A stretch of 64,000 bases of DNA from NCBI GenBank assembly GCA_002007465.1, contig LNAC01000335.1, positions 1,572,026 through 1,636,025 of the forward strand, written 5' to 3'. A program made the translations under genes and the position numbers. Below the pieces are notes generated by a model. It had not been told where the DNA came from and made no database searches. It worked only from the letters and a program-made list of their open reading frames with translations. The first letter of the stretch is position 1; each line of letters begins with the position of its first letter. This document shows positions 47,787 through 64,000 of this stretch, in pieces. The stretch comes from Ailurus styani (Eukaryota; Chordata; Mammalia; Carnivora; Ailuridae).

Positions 47787-47971
47787 TTTTTTTATTTACT
47801 TATTTGACAGAGGGAGAGAGATCACAGGAGGCAGAGAGGCAGGCAGAGAGAGGGGGGGAAGCAGGCTCCCCGCTGAGCAGAGAGCCCGATGCGGGCCTCG
47901 ATCCCAGGACCCTGAGATCATGACCTGAGCCAAAAGCAGAGGCTTTAACCCACTGAGCCACCCAGGCGCCC
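47787..47971 (-). mobile_element. Carnivore SINE, antisense, young
   Basis: T tract, atttgacagagggagagag, gcagaggctttaacccactg and agccacccaggcgccc. Flanks atatatcgtatctttt (47771) and atatatcatatctttt (47972) are a target-site duplication with one mismatch. Confidence 0.95.
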
Positions 47972-48612
47972 ATATATCATATCTTTTATATTAAATGTTA
48001 CATGCCGTGTTGAGGATATAAATGCCTTTATTTGTATGTAGCCAATGTCTCTATGTATTTTTTTTTTTTAAATAGCTTTGTAGTTTTCGGTCTTGCTTTG
48101 GAATACTTCTGAAACCCTAGACTCCTGATACAGTCTCATGGATTTTTCCATAAAAACTTTTAAGGTGGTTTTACTTATTTATTTATTTTAAGATTGAAAA
48201 AAAATTAAGTCTTTGATTGTCTGGGGTTTATGCTTTGTGTGGATCAGTTGTTATTCCAGGCCTCATGGGTACCCATTTGTGCCTGTGCTATTTAGTAACC
48301 AGGCCCGCCAGCCTCCGCGCATGGGGTTGAATCATAGCTTTCACTGCATACTGACTGTACCTGTATTCCCAGATCTTTCTGTGGGTCCGTTATTGGGTTC
48401 TGCTGCTATGATTATTCCTGCACCAATACTGTATTGACTTGATTACAGTGCTTTTATGGTATGTATGCTTCACTGTCTGCTAAGGTATATCCCATCTCAT
48501 TGTATTTCTTTGCATGATATATTTTGGAGAGGAGGGGCAATGTTCGGGCTCATATTCCTCTGGGATTTATGAAAATTTATCCAATGTCAGGAAAAATTCT
48601 TATAGAGATCTT

Positions 48613-48801
48613 TTTTTTTAATTTTTATTTATTTGACACAGAGAGAGAGATCACAAGTAGGCAGAGAGGCAGGCAGAGAGAGAGGAGGAAGCAGGCTCCC
48701 TGCTGAGCAGAAAGCCCAATGCGGGCCTCGATCCCAGGACCCCGAGATCATGACCTGAGCCGAAGGCAGAGGCTTTAACCCACTGAGCCACCCAGGCGCC
48801 C
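48613..48801 (-). mobile_element. Carnivore SINE, antisense, young, nested at the duplication of its neighbour
   Basis: Tail tttaatttttatttatttga at left, head gccacccaggcgccc at right. gagatct plus a T run is duplicated at 48605 and 48802, placing this insertion in the flank of the next SINE. Confidence 0.95.
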
Positions 48802-48811
48802 GAGATCTTTT

Positions 48812-49000
48812 TTTTTTTAAAGATTTTTAAAATTTACTTGAGAGAGAAAGAGCACCTGCAGGGGGAGAGGCAGAGGGAGAGGGAGAAGTAGACTCCCTGC
48901 TGAGTGGGGAGCCCAGCGTGGGGCTCGATCCTAGGACCCTGGGATCATGACCTGAGCTGAAGGCAGAGGCTTTAACCACTGAGCCACCCAGCCGCCCTCA
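48812..49000 (-). mobile_element. Carnivore SINE, antisense, older than the one beside it
   Basis: aaagatttttaaaatttact, a GA-rich body, gggatcatgacctgagctga and gccacccagccgccct. The duplication cttatagagatctt lies at 48599-48612 and 49001-49014, enclosing both SINEs. Confidence 0.95.
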
Positions 49001-49014
49001 CTTATAGAGATCTT

Positions 49015-51047
<2,033 letters not shown>

Positions 51048-51497
51048 TAGGCATGTCTCAGAGATGTTCGGGTTTGGTTCCAGACCCCAATAGAGCAAAT
51101 ATTGCAATAAAGCAAATCAAATGTATTTTTTTTGTTTCCCCATGCATATACAAGTTACCTCTACAGTATACCGTGATCCCTTAAATGTGTAGTAGCTTTA
51201 TGTCTGAAAAAACAAGATATGTGCCTTAATTAAAAAATACTTTATTGCTAAAAAATGCTGTTATCTGAGCTTTCAGCGAGTTGTAATCACTGATCAGAGA
51301 TCACCATCACAAATGTCACAGTAATGAAGAAGTTTGAAAGATTCATGACACAGAGACACAGAGTGAGCCGATGCTGTTGGGAAAATGTGCCCGAGACACA
51401 CGCTCCGGGCAGGTTGCCCGAACCTTCAGTTTGTAAAAAGGCGCGCTCTCTGCGAAGCACATAAAGCAAGGGCGCAGTAAAACGAGGAAGAGGAGAC
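51048..51497 (+). mobile_element. Tigger-type (TcMar) DNA transposon fossil
   Basis: Begins aggcatgtctcagagatgtt and contains tgcaataaagcaaatcaaat, taaaaaatactttattgcta, tttcagcgagttgtaatcac, gtgagccgatgctgttggga and a terminal cagtaaaacgagg. The two ends are inverted copies of each other, as in Tigger2-like internally deleted elements. No transposase frame remains. Confidence 0.85.
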
Positions 51498-52527
51498 AGA
51501 TTGCACACAAAACCTTGTATGAAGTACGAAAGCACCTCCCAAACCAAGAACCAGATTTTAAAGGCTAAATGAAGCGTAAATCGCATCGAATGCCAAAAAA
51601 GGACACCCAGTCACCATTCATCCTGTTTCCAGCTTTTACGTTACCTCACTATGTTTCTGAAGGGATCCAGTCAGGCCCAGAGGTGTATGATCCAGTGTCT
51701 GTGTGTGTGTGTGGAGCTGGGCCAGCGGAGCGTGGTGGGAACAGGACCATGGAGGAGGGAGGGGGCGTGTAGGAAAAGACACGGTTCCACCCTTTCCGGA
51801 AGGGCCTTGACTGCCGCGGGCAGTGTTCTCTGTTATCAGGACCGATTTGACCCAAGGCAGTGGGAGGCGTGAGTGAGAGAACTCGCCTCCCAGGCCCATT
51901 TCCAGAACCACCTCTGTGCTGCTGGGGCACGTGGGCTCGAAAAGCGCCAGCTGTGTTCTCCCCAAGCTTTGGGTCCTCATCTTTGGAGTGACCGATGGAT
52001 GGTGGAAGCAATGACGTTGAGCCTACAGACCATCAAGCCAGCGCCTGCTAGTCGGCAGTCACTCCATAACCTTTAGTTCTCATTATTCCAAAACTAGTCC
52101 CGCGACCATCACCCCCACACTGAAGCCTTTGCAGGGCTGAGGGCGCGTGGGAGAATGAGCATCGTGTTCCCGGTCACACAAACCAAAACCACAGCCTCTC
52201 CTCGCTTCACGCCTCCTTTGACTGTGGTGCTGCCTGGGGGATGGGCCGGCCCTCCATCAGAAGCGGGGAAGGTAGAACACGCACAAGAAACACAGAGGGT
52301 GAGAACTGTAATGGGGAGAAACAGAATGATCATGAGTGCAGGCATTTCACTGTTAAATGAGAATGTCGAATTTTATTTAAAACAGTCTTTTATTATAGAG
52401 GCAAATGACATCTATTACCCATTCTAGGAGATATTCTGGAGGATTTCCTGCAAGTTCTCCCAGGAAATAACTATGTCCTAGACAGGTGGGTGGGTAGAGA
52501 GAGGGGGAGGGGACAGGAGGGAATTTT
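51498..52527. other. Intron 8 stretch without recognised gene
   Basis: Mixed GC sequence with a short (GT)n run near 51700. Overlapping frames on both strands at 51636-52011 show no domain. Confidence 0.4.
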
Positions 52528-52749
52528 ATTTTATTATTTTACTTATTTATTTATTTATTTATTTTTAGTTTTTTTTACTTATTGACAGAGACAGAGATTA
52601 CAAGTAGACAGAGAGGCAGGCAGAGACAGAGGAGGAAGCAGGCTCCCTGCTGAGCAGAGAGCCCGATGCGGGGCTCGATCCCAGGACCCTGAGATCATGA
52701 CCTGAGCCGAAGGCAGAGGCTTAACCCACTGAGCCACCCAGGCGCCCCC
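52528..52749 (-). mobile_element. Carnivore SINE, antisense, young
   Basis: TTTA-rich tail, attgacagagacagagatta, ctgagatcatgacctgagcc and gagccacccaggcgccc. The duplication ggagggaatttta lies at 52515-52527 and 52751-52763. Confidence 0.96.
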
Positions 52750-52763
52750 GGGAGGGAATTTTA

Positions 52764-54845
52764 ATATCAGATTTTAAATGGATGTGGTTACCGTACTGAC
52801 AGATAACGTTATGTAAGCTTTAAAATAAATACTGAAGGACAAGAGTGGACATTCTTGTCTGTGAATTTCCTCTCGCTCCTGGGCTGAAGGATTTCCTTCA
52901 GGACCCGTGTCATGATAGGGGTCTTCGGTATCTAACCATAATCCTCCGTATTCTGTGCTCGGCTTTCTCATCATTGCTCATGAACCTAACCCGTGTGGAG
53001 TCTTTGAAACAGTTTGGGGTCACAAATATGACAGAGAAAGTGAGAGTCTGGCATTTTTATTATACTGGATGTGTGTACACGGCAACGAGCTGAAGTGACG
53101 TTTAGTGACTTGAAACCTGTCCCGTCCTTGAAACGGCGCGCTGGGAAGTACCGTCCCTCATATTCCACAGTCTGAGAGGAACGGAGGTACCGCTCTTTCT
53201 AGAGCAGGGTCTGTGACCTTCCAGGGCAGGTCAGAAATAAGTTTCCCATGCACGTGGGTCTCGAGTCCAGGTCAGTGTCATTGATGAGAGAGGAAGCCAA
53301 AACAAAAAAAAAGCTGTATTTTAATTTTTAATTGCAGCATCGTCGACATATTGAAGAACATTTGAGGGACATGGATTTATGGGGTTGATTGGGTTACTTG
53401 GGCCAAACTCTGCTATTAAATTAAATATGACTGGTTAACTTTCTACCAGAAACATGGCCGAATTTTCTTTGGGGCTAATAATCCATCCCCAAATGAGCTA
53501 GAAAATAACTTCTGATTCTTGCAGGTTGACTTTCAAACTTAGAGGGCTCTAAGCAGTCTATAACTTTATCATTTGTAAGAGGTATAGGCGAATCTATCAG
53601 GACAGTTCCCCAAGACGATCAAATTAGAGTCAAGCAGGCTCATGAGTGAGCTCGGGCACGACATCAAAGAAATCAAACGATTCTCACTTTTTTTGTTTTT
53701 AAATGAGCTAAACTGTTTGTTTATGACCTCCTTCCCTGTTGGCCAAGACAATTTCTAAAGATTCCAATTATTCACTGGGCTCCCTAAGAGCAACAGGCAT
53801 CTCTGGGCCCGTGGAAGTGGCCGTGACCTCCCGTGGAGGGGAGGAATCACTTATCTTTGAACAAATGCTCACTTTGGCCAATGGAATATGGGCAGAAGTG
53901 ACATCTACCACATCTGAGCAGAAACCATAGCAAGATTCTGCCAAGTACTGTTGCTTCTCAACGAGGAGGCAGAAATGGGGCCATGCAGGAGCCTCAGTCC
54001 TGTGTGAATAAATACTGGGAGCACAGAGCTCGGACCGCAGACTGGCCTAGGACCAGAGTGAGAAACTTAGGGGTTATTTGCTTTGACAAAATAATCTAGT
54101 AGATGCTAGCAAATGAACTCTGGCACACCTACTATTTACTGATTTGTTTTCTGCACGACACAGCATTGGATTTCCATGAAGACCCAGCCAGTAAGTGTAG
54201 GAGACGCAGTTCGTGCCTGAACAATGGTTCAACCACATGTCCAGTCCTAACTCCATCACTTTAAGGAAAAAATAGATATTTTGTCTCACTGATTCAAGAG
54301 ACCGTGGCTGCTTTACGGGGGGACTAATACTAGTTTTTTAGAGAATATTAACAATAACTGGAATGTGCTGTACCAAATATAGGAAAACAGAAAACAGAAA
54401 AATGACAAAAATGAAAGCAAACACAATTTCCTTAACCAAAAGTCAATGTTAATATTTAAGAATATTTCCTACCAGTTTTTGTCCATTTTTAGACAGTGAT
54501 TTTATGCAGTGATTGAGTATGCACACACACACTTCAATGTGATGCTTTTTTAACCTTACATTTTGTTCAATGAATTTTCATGTTTTATTAATCCTTAAGT
54601 CGCTGATAAATTTTTCCAAAGAGTTATATTGATATATATGATATAGTCTACCAAGGTTATATATAGTAATAATACATGAAAGTATGGACAAGATTTCATT
54701 TTTATAACTACAATTTTAGAAAATGCTTGCGCTTCTCAACATCCCAAAATATGAACGAACTAGGAAAGAATGAAGTGTGCTCTGTGCCAGGGGATTGGAA
54801 TATTTGATCATTTCAAGATTGTTCAGGATCTTGTCATGTTACTCT
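52764..54845. other. Intron 8 stretch without recognised gene
   Basis: 53730-53945 (ctttggccaatggaatatgg and neighbours) has the look of an old dispersed repeat that I cannot name. A CA run lies near 54522. Nothing else. Confidence 0.4.
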
Positions 54846-55055
54846 ATTTTTTAAAAAATTTTTTTAAAGATTTTATTTATTTATTTGACAGAGAGAGAGA
54901 TCACAAGGAGGCAGAGAGGCAGCAAAGAGAGAGGGGGAAGCAGGCTCCCCGCTGAGCAGAGAGCCCGATGCGGGGCTCCATCCCAGGACCCTGAGATCAT
55001 GACCTGAGCCGAAGGCAGAGGCTTTAACCCACTGAGGCTCCCAGGCGCCCCAGGC
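54846..55055 (-). mobile_element. Carnivore SINE, antisense, young
   Basis: T tract, ttatttatttgacagagaga, ctgagatcatgacctgagcc and ctcccaggcgcccc. Duplication tcatgttactct (54834) and tcatgttattct (55056), one mismatch. Confidence 0.95.
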
Positions 55056-55067
55056 TCATGTTATTCT

Positions 55068-55702
55068 GTTAAGGCCCGAGTAGTGGAAGAAACTAGGACT
55101 ACACTGTCCAAGGCAAAATGTTTGGACTGTCGGCTCTTGATTCTTCTTTGCCTCTTCAGTTCAGATTTCTTTCTTTTCTCTTCTTTTCTCCCTGTATGTT
55201 TCTCATTTAACTGAGTGATGAGAAAGTGAGCACAGCCGTTGCAGTGTGCACATTGGCCATAATATTCTCAACTGACCACAGCGATTTTTGCTAGAGTGTA
55301 ATTGTGTTAGATCCAGACTGGCCAATCTCTGACTGTGGGAGGTCAGATACAAGGACCCTCTGGAACCACACATTTAGTCAGTGAGGGTCACTCCACAGGT
55401 AACCCCTTCCTCCTAGATAACTGTGACCAGGATACCACGTGATCTCACTGGCTGTTAAGAAGCCCCCCGAACCCACATTAATCCCCAGCCTCTCCCTTCC
55501 TCTCTGAGAGGCCCCAGCTCTCCTCTGTGGTGCTTCTCCACTGCCCAGCCAGCTAAATAACCTGGTGGGTTTCAGGTGAGTTCATGGTGAAGTTTGGTAG
55601 GGAGTCTAAGATCGTGATTGTATTGTTTTCAAGCATGGCTCTGTGTAGAGGCATCTGTAGGGTTTTTAGGAATCTCTTTTACCCGATTTTGTTTACTTCC
55701 AG
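55068..55702. other. End of intron 8, no other gene recognised
   Basis: Unique-looking sequence leading to the pyrimidine-rich acceptor tacttccag at the exon 55703. Confidence 0.5.
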
Positions 55703-55849
55703 GTGCTGGATTAAGTGACGGCCAGTGGCATTCAGTGTCCTTATCGTTGAAAGGAAATCACCTGAGTGTGATGGTGGATGGCGAGGCAGCCTCTATGGCT
55801 CATTCCCTGCGTGGGCAGATTGATTCAGGGGACACCTATTATTTGGGCG
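55703..55849 (+). CDS. CNTNAP3: CASPR exon (probably exon 9): middle of laminin G-like domain 2
   Basis: A 147-bp exon in phase 1-1, residues about 315-363. It encodes AGLSDGQWHSVSLSLKGNHL, SVMVDGEAASMAHSLRGQID and SGDTYYLG. The GL-DGQWHSVSLS-K-NHLSV-VD motif is the central strand pair of CASPR laminin G2, and the end leads into the G-YY-GG strand completed by the next exon. Acceptor tacttccag; the donor g|gtaagt is close to consensus. Equal phases and a length of 49 codons mean skipping would be in frame while destroying laminin G2. Confidence 0.95.
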
Positions 55850-56017
55850 GTAAGTGAAAGGAACTGGCTGTGTTGGCAATCAAACTATCTTTGTCTTTCC
55901 AGCTCCTGCCTTCTAAGACAACCGACAATTTTAAAGGAAGATTAATACTGAAGAACGAACTTTCTCTTTCAGTTATAGTCAATGGGAATGTTAAGCAGAC
56001 GAAGACAATCAATTTTT

Positions 56018-56211
56018 CTTAAGGATTTATTTACTTATTTTAGAGACAGAGCACAAGTGGGAGTGACAGAGGGCGAGGGAGAGAGTATCCCAAGCAGACT
56101 TCCCATTGAGCGCGGAGCCTGACACGGGGCTAGATCCCATGACCCTGAGATCATGACCTGAGCTGAAACCAAGATTAGGGCGCTTAGCCTACTGTGCCAC
56201 CCAGGTGCCCC
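56018..56211 (-). mobile_element. Carnivore SINE, antisense, older subtype
   Basis: aaggatttatttacttattt, a GA-rich body, ctgagatcatgacctgagct and gccacccaggtgcccc. Confidence 0.92.
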
Positions 56212-57640
56212 GGACAAACGCAATACACGATGGTCTAAAATGCAAGTCTATGGGGGGGCCTCGTTTTGATGTGCATTTGCTAAGATTGGTTTTAAATTTA
56301 GCACTTGTTTTCACTGCAGTCACCCGGAAAGCTTCCAAGATGCTAGGGCCTGTCTCCATCCCCAGAGATCCTGCGTTCTCTGGTTCTGAAGCCTGGGGAA
56401 AAGGCTCTCCAGGCGACTCTGCGACAGCATCACCTGGAAGCCTGTCACAGGTGTAGACATAGCTCCCCTGACTCCCTGAACCAGAATCTGCATTTCCCAA
56501 GATTCCCAGCTGCTCTGTTGCCCTAAAAGTTTAGGACGCATTCTGTTGTCCACTGTCTACACAGAAAGGCACCGTTATATACACCAGAGCAGGAGATGTT
56601 AATGGCTACTGATGTTCACTCACTACTTTGTGATGAACTTTACCAAGACAACACCAGGCCATCTCCCCGGACTGTAGGAGATGGTGGGTTTGCCTGTTGG
56701 GAGACCTTTGACTGAGTCTGTCCAGGATGCATTCAGCCAGGGAAGGGGAGCTTCTCAGGGTAATGAATCTTCATTCCTGAGGCATCCAAGTGAAAAATCC
56801 TGAGCCACCAGAAGCTTAGGCCTGTCAATTGTAAGACTTATTTCTAATCGTGGCTGGAAGCCGTCCTTGATATTATTCCCGTTTTGCATTTCATAGTTGT
56901 TTCTTTCCAAAATAAGTTTGAAATCATGGTGGAGATCACTTGATAGCCCAACAAGAAAGTATAAAATCCTCCCTAAGAATTGACAATAAGCCCACAAACC
57001 GTGCATCAGGGTGTTTAATCTTTCAAGCCCCCTAAAGCAAGCATCACTGTGAACGTGGAGTCATGCCAGGAGCCTTAAAAGATGGGATTGCTTGCTTTCC
57101 CTGCCTGCTAAATATGGTGCATTTCTGACCCAGATAGTTTTTTAAACCTTTATGCTTATGATGAATTTTATAGCTCTGCAGAGGAACCGATTCCTTCAAA
57201 ACTAAATAAAGAATTTATCCAGGAGCTATAACTTAAAAGGTAAAAGATTTTTGAAGCACTAAAAGGGGTAGGAAGAAAAACCCTTGTTGTATTGTTTAGT
57301 GATGCAAAATGGAATACTTGTTATTTTGTATTAAAAAGTAACTTTCCAAAACCACAGAATCTTCTCTCATATTTGAGCATTCTGCATGTTCCAAATGTGC
57401 AATACACAGCTACATGAGAATAGGTACTTTCCATAAATATTTACAGGTTGATGTGATATGAAATTACTATGTAATATATGTATATACTTTAAAATACTAT
57501 TCATGTTTCTTGGAAGTATTTATGGGCTAACCCCCTAATGTATACAATTAAACACTACAATGTTTTTCAAGCTTGGCTCCTCTAAATTCTCATTCCCCCA
57601 GTTAAGTATTATCCTGCCCCTCTTTTTTTTTTTTTACTAA
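56212..57640. other. Intron 9 stretch without recognised gene
   Basis: A weak MER5/MER20-like piece may lie at 56427-56515 (catcacctggaag, accagaatctgcatttccca). The rest is AT-rich unique-looking sequence. Confidence 0.4.
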
Positions 57641-57935
57641 TCTTTGCATTGCTTTTTTATTTTTTAATCAACATGTAACATCATGAGTTTCAGGTGTACA
57701 GCAAAATGGCTCAATGTTTATATACATTGGGAAATGATCCCTCCATAACTCTAGTTAATATCGATGGCCATACATAGTTACAATTTTGCTTGTGATGGAA
57801 ACTTCTAAGATCTACTTTCAGAGCAACTTTTACATATACAGTAAGGTATTATTAGCTGTAGTCACCATGCTATACATTACATCCCTATGACTTATTTATT
57901 TTACAACTGAAAGTTTGTAATTTTTAATGTGTTGG
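57641..57935 (-). mobile_element. LINE-1 3' UTR fragment, antisense
   Basis: gagtttcaggtgtacagcaa, agctgtagtcaccatgctat, acattacatccctatgactt and attttacaactgaaagtttg are the inverted L1MA-type 3' UTR. Confidence 0.8.
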
Positions 57936-60375
57936 TTTTCTTTATAGCCTATTATCCATGTAGGTAACTTTAAACAATAGTGTTTTGTGTTCCCTTGCTT
58001 TTCACTTTACAAATAGGGCACTATTGTATGCATTCTTCTGTGTTCTTTTTACGGTTACTGCTATCACTGTTGTTATATATTAGTTTTTGAAATCCAACCC
58101 TGTGAATATTTATAGGTAAAGTTAATTAATTTTTACTGCCCTGTGGCTTTTGATGTATATTATACCATGTTTTACTTATTAAATCCACCATCCCATTTTA
58201 CTCTTGAGCAACAATTTGATTGTGCCCAATTTTTTTTTGCTATTATAAAAAATGCACTAAATATTCTACAGCTGCCAAGAATCATCTTGCCAGTGATTTT
58301 AAAATTTCCCTTACGTACAAACTATCAAGCTTTCCTAATATGCATAGTCAATTTAATAAAACAACCTTTGGTTGTTTCCAGGCTTTGGTCTGTGGAAGGA
58401 CCCTGGAGATTTGGAGGCAATGTGTTGAAAAAAAGCATAATAGGCTTTTCTTATGTGTTTTCATAAAATTGTGTTGATGTGCAGAAAAACTGTCTCGTTA
58501 GTATAGTTTCCAATAACAAATAGTGTCTCTAAGATGAGCAGAATTACAAAGTTTAAACATCCCATGAGAGTGTATAATGATTTTCTTCATTACCACTTTG
58601 CTATTTTTTGGTTGTAATTATAATTTGGCACTGAGTGGCAAAAATAGTGTAAGATCTTGCAATCACAGCACATTATCTGTAACTAGTGTATAAATTCAGA
58701 ATGACCTCTGCATACTTAGCTGTAAATACCCAGTTGATTCCTACAGAACAAGTCCAGGCACTAATTCAAACCAACTTATTCAACTGTACATTTTATACCA
58801 ACATAACAGCATCTTTTTTCCTAGAGAAAGAATATACACTATCTAAACTACCCAACTAATGCCCTCACCAGGCTGCGACAAACACACAAAACCAAAACAC
58901 ACCAATTTACTGATGTTCAGTAGGAAGAGGGATATTATTTGTCGTCAAGGAAAAGCAGGAGGGGCAAGTCTAGGACCAGTGAACATGGAGTCTTGATTCT
59001 CCGTAGATGTGTGTATTCACAAGTTTTATGCACAGGTAAAGAATCCCTTGTTCAGAGCCCCTTGTCTCTATGGTCCGTTGGACTTCCCAGCTCTGTTCTG
59101 GGTAAAGGGCGGCAGGTTAGTTTCAAACTGAGTGGAAACTTTGAGACCCAAAGACGTCAATGTCAGAGTTATTTTACCCAATCCCAAGAATGGTGCATTC
59201 CAGTGTCTCTTTAATTACCTTATTAATTAATGTCCATCAGGACCAGAATATGCATCGTGTTAACAAGGGAATTCTTTTTATCCAGTTCATGCTCGGTAGG
59301 GATATTCGGTATTCGTGGCAATCAACGGCCCGTGTTCCGAGACCCTCCCCAACCACTTCTTCCTCCTTCTGTTTCTCCTGAGGGAGGTTCACTTGCAAGT
59401 TCCCACTCACCACGCGGTCAGCGACTTTTTGTTACAGTGCTTCCCATAAAGGCAGACCAGTGCGTCTTTCTATTACAGTTAGGATGGCCGTATAATTTAT
59501 TGTCCAAATCAGGATGCTTTAGCGAATGGAGGAGATGATCTCAATAATTACGGCAGGACAGCAGGCATAAAGCAGACTCTGTGGCTTTCTTTCCACGACA
59601 AAGGTCCTCTCGCAGATTAGTAGTCCTTTTTATATGTCCCATCAGCACTATGAGATCCAAGTGTCCCTTTTTCCTTTTCTCTTTCTTCTCAGTCTGAGCT
59701 TTGTTTGTAAATTGTTCTCCCAACAACAGTTTCGCTCTACTGTACCGTACGCAGAGTTTTGGTGCCTGCCGGGGAGGGTCATGGAACGCTGCTCTCGTTT
59801 GGATTCCTTCTGTGGAATCTTTGTACCGTTCAAGCGCACACATGCGCTGCAGAGTTGGAAAATATTAAATTATGTTCTGAATCTCTCAAGTGTCCTTGTG
59901 TGCGTGAGACCTTAGTACACCAGGAAACCCATGATGGCTGTAATGAGGTGTCACCTCATGCCCCGTTCTGGGGTTGTGACATCAACTGGCAATTTCTCTG
60001 TCATCCTCAGAGGTACTTAAATTTCTGACTCCTTCCGTGGTGATGGATATGTTCCATTAACTCAGCAATAAATATCCCCTGTCTACTTTCACTGTCCATC
60101 CCGACAGGTCATGGAGGAATGACCCTCTGCCATCTTACCATCGGGGCTTCGGGCAATCTTCTGTGTAGAGGAATGGACAGCTTGTGGCCTGGGCTTGTCT
60201 TGGGCCGTGGCACCCCTTGCTTCTTGACCTCACTCTCTCATAACTGGAGCAGTGAAGGACTTCGCAGTTTGACCTTTCCTTCTTAATGTTCCGCTTTGAG
60301 AAAATTTACCTTGTGATCACTGGATTCAGTTGAGTTTTGTTCTTTATGGGAGCTTTATAGGTACTGCGATATATT
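57936..60375. other. Intron 9 stretch without recognised gene
   Basis: 57960-58430 may be further old LINE sequence, not nameable. No exon or RNA gene was found. Confidence 0.4.
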
Positions 60376-60379
60376 TATT

Positions 60380-60588
60380 TTTTCAGTTTTTTTTTTTTTT
60401 TTAGAGAAAGAGAGCGAGTGCATGGGAGCGGGGATGGGTGGGGAGGGACAGGTGGTGAGAGAGAATCTTAAGCAGGCTTCACGCCAGCGTGGAGCCCGAC
60501 ACGGGGCTCGATCTCACGACTCTGGGGTCATGACCTGGGTGGAAATCAAGAGTTGAATGCTCAACTGACTGAGCCACCCAGGCGCCCC
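60380..60588 (-). mobile_element. Carnivore SINE, antisense, older subtype
   Basis: T tract, a GA-rich body, cacggggctcgatctcacga and ctgagccacccaggcgcccc. gtactgc (60361) and atactgc (60591) suggest a decayed target-site duplication. Confidence 0.92.
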
Positions 60589-61213
60589 AGATACTGCATT
60601 GTATTTTAGATGAGTCTAAAGTTTGTGATCTGGAGAAAGGGGAAGGTTTATGGACTTAATGTTTCTGATCCTTTATCCTAATGTTCTTAGTTCTTGAACA
60701 CTGTCAGTAGAAGTCGCCTATAAAGATACAAAGATATACCAGCTGTCTTCCAAATATATTCAACCTTTCAGAAATTCTTTTACAAATAGAAATGTGCATA
60801 TTTTCACATAAAACAAGGAAAAGGTAAAGGGAACCTGGACAGTTAAGCAGTTCTTTACGATGTAACATTACATTTGAAGTGTCAACGTTTTTATGAGGCT
60901 AATTTATGGGGTTTCATTGTGCCCAACAGTGGGTTTAACTGGATACAGGCCTTGGCTGGTTTTGGGTTATAATTGTCAGGAATACAAATCATCGACACCT
61001 CAGTCACTGAAAGAAGAGGAAAGATGGACTACGTGCATTTTGGGGAAATTCTTAGGCAGTGAGCTTGCGGCCACTGGGCGGGAATGAGAGGAGGTTCTGT
61101 CTTCAGTGTCTGCCCTCTGAAGGTGCTCCAGGGACCCTCAGGACAAAAGTTCAGAGAGGGGAATGAAAAACATCTAAGTATAACGATTAAAATCTTTACG
61201 AAATTACTGATTC

Positions 61214-61417
61214 TGGGGCGCCTGGGTGGTTTAGTCAGTTAAGCGTCTGACTCTTGATTTCGGCTCAGGTCACGATCTCAAGGTCATGAGATCCAGCCCT
61301 ATGTTGGGCTCCCTGCTTGAGTTTCTCTCCCTCTGCCCCTCCTCCCCTCATGCTGTGTGTCTGTCTCTCTCTCTCTTTTTCTCACATAAATAAATAAATC
61401 TTAAAAAAAAAAGAAAT
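61214..61417 (+). mobile_element. Carnivore SINE, sense
   Basis: ggggcgcctgggtggttta, gttaagcgtctgactcttga, a CT-rich body and aaataaataaatc plus A tail. The duplication aaattactgattc is perfect at 61201-61213 and 61418-61430. Confidence 0.96.
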
Positions 61418-61430
61418 AAATTACTGATTC

Positions 61431-64000
<2,570 letters not shown>

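Noticed and set aside
46700..49000. Regular spacing of similar antisense blocks as a CRISPR-like array
   Set aside because: Blocks are about 200-base SINEs with individual target-site duplications in a mammalian intron.

Overview
This window is intronic and exonic sequence of a vertebrate nuclear gene, almost certainly from a carnivore. The main clue is the many copies of the carnivore tRNA-Lys-derived SINE (CAN-SINE/SINEC), on both strands and often with clear target-site duplications. The young copies have the form I associate with non-canid caniforms, most like mustelids (ferret, mink, otter, badger). The diagnostic dog and cat SINE subtypes were not seen. Species assignment is an inference.

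The only protein-coding gene I can support runs on the + strand. It is a contactin-associated protein (CASPR/neurexin IV family) gene, best matching CNTNAP3 from my memory of the family. Seven exons with GT-AG borders and one continuous reading frame were found: 33636-33783, 43202-43405, 44031-44215, 45328-45471, 49760-50021, 55703-55849 and 63612-63783. Together they give 1262 nt, about 420 residues. They encode the end of the discoidin (F5/8 type C) domain, all of laminin G domain 1 and all of laminin G domain 2. The first exons (signal peptide and start of the discoidin domain) lie before the window. The EGF, fibrinogen-like, later laminin G and transmembrane parts lie after it. No frameshift or stop interrupts the exons.

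Layout: 1-33635 is one long intron holding a decayed L1 3' end (+), an antisense L1 3' end split by a MaLR solo LTR, a nearly full-length but dead antisense L1 (about 13.87-19.75 kb), several SINEs, a 213-base assembly gap inside a SINE, and two GC/CpG-rich islands (about 12.05-12.7 kb and 20.2-21.7 kb). The second island is followed by CCAAT, GC-box and a perfect CRE motif, so it could be an internal promoter or enhancer. From 33.6 to 63.8 kb the exons are spaced by introns of 0.6-9.4 kb, rich in antisense SINEs, antisense L1 3' ends, MIR, hAT-Charlie and Tigger fossils.

I found no bacterial-type system, CRISPR array, rRNA or functional tRNA. The most interesting unexplained signals are the two CpG/promoter-like clusters in intron 3, the tandem splice donor after the last exon, and the series of antisense SINEs carrying splice-acceptor-like sequence between exons.
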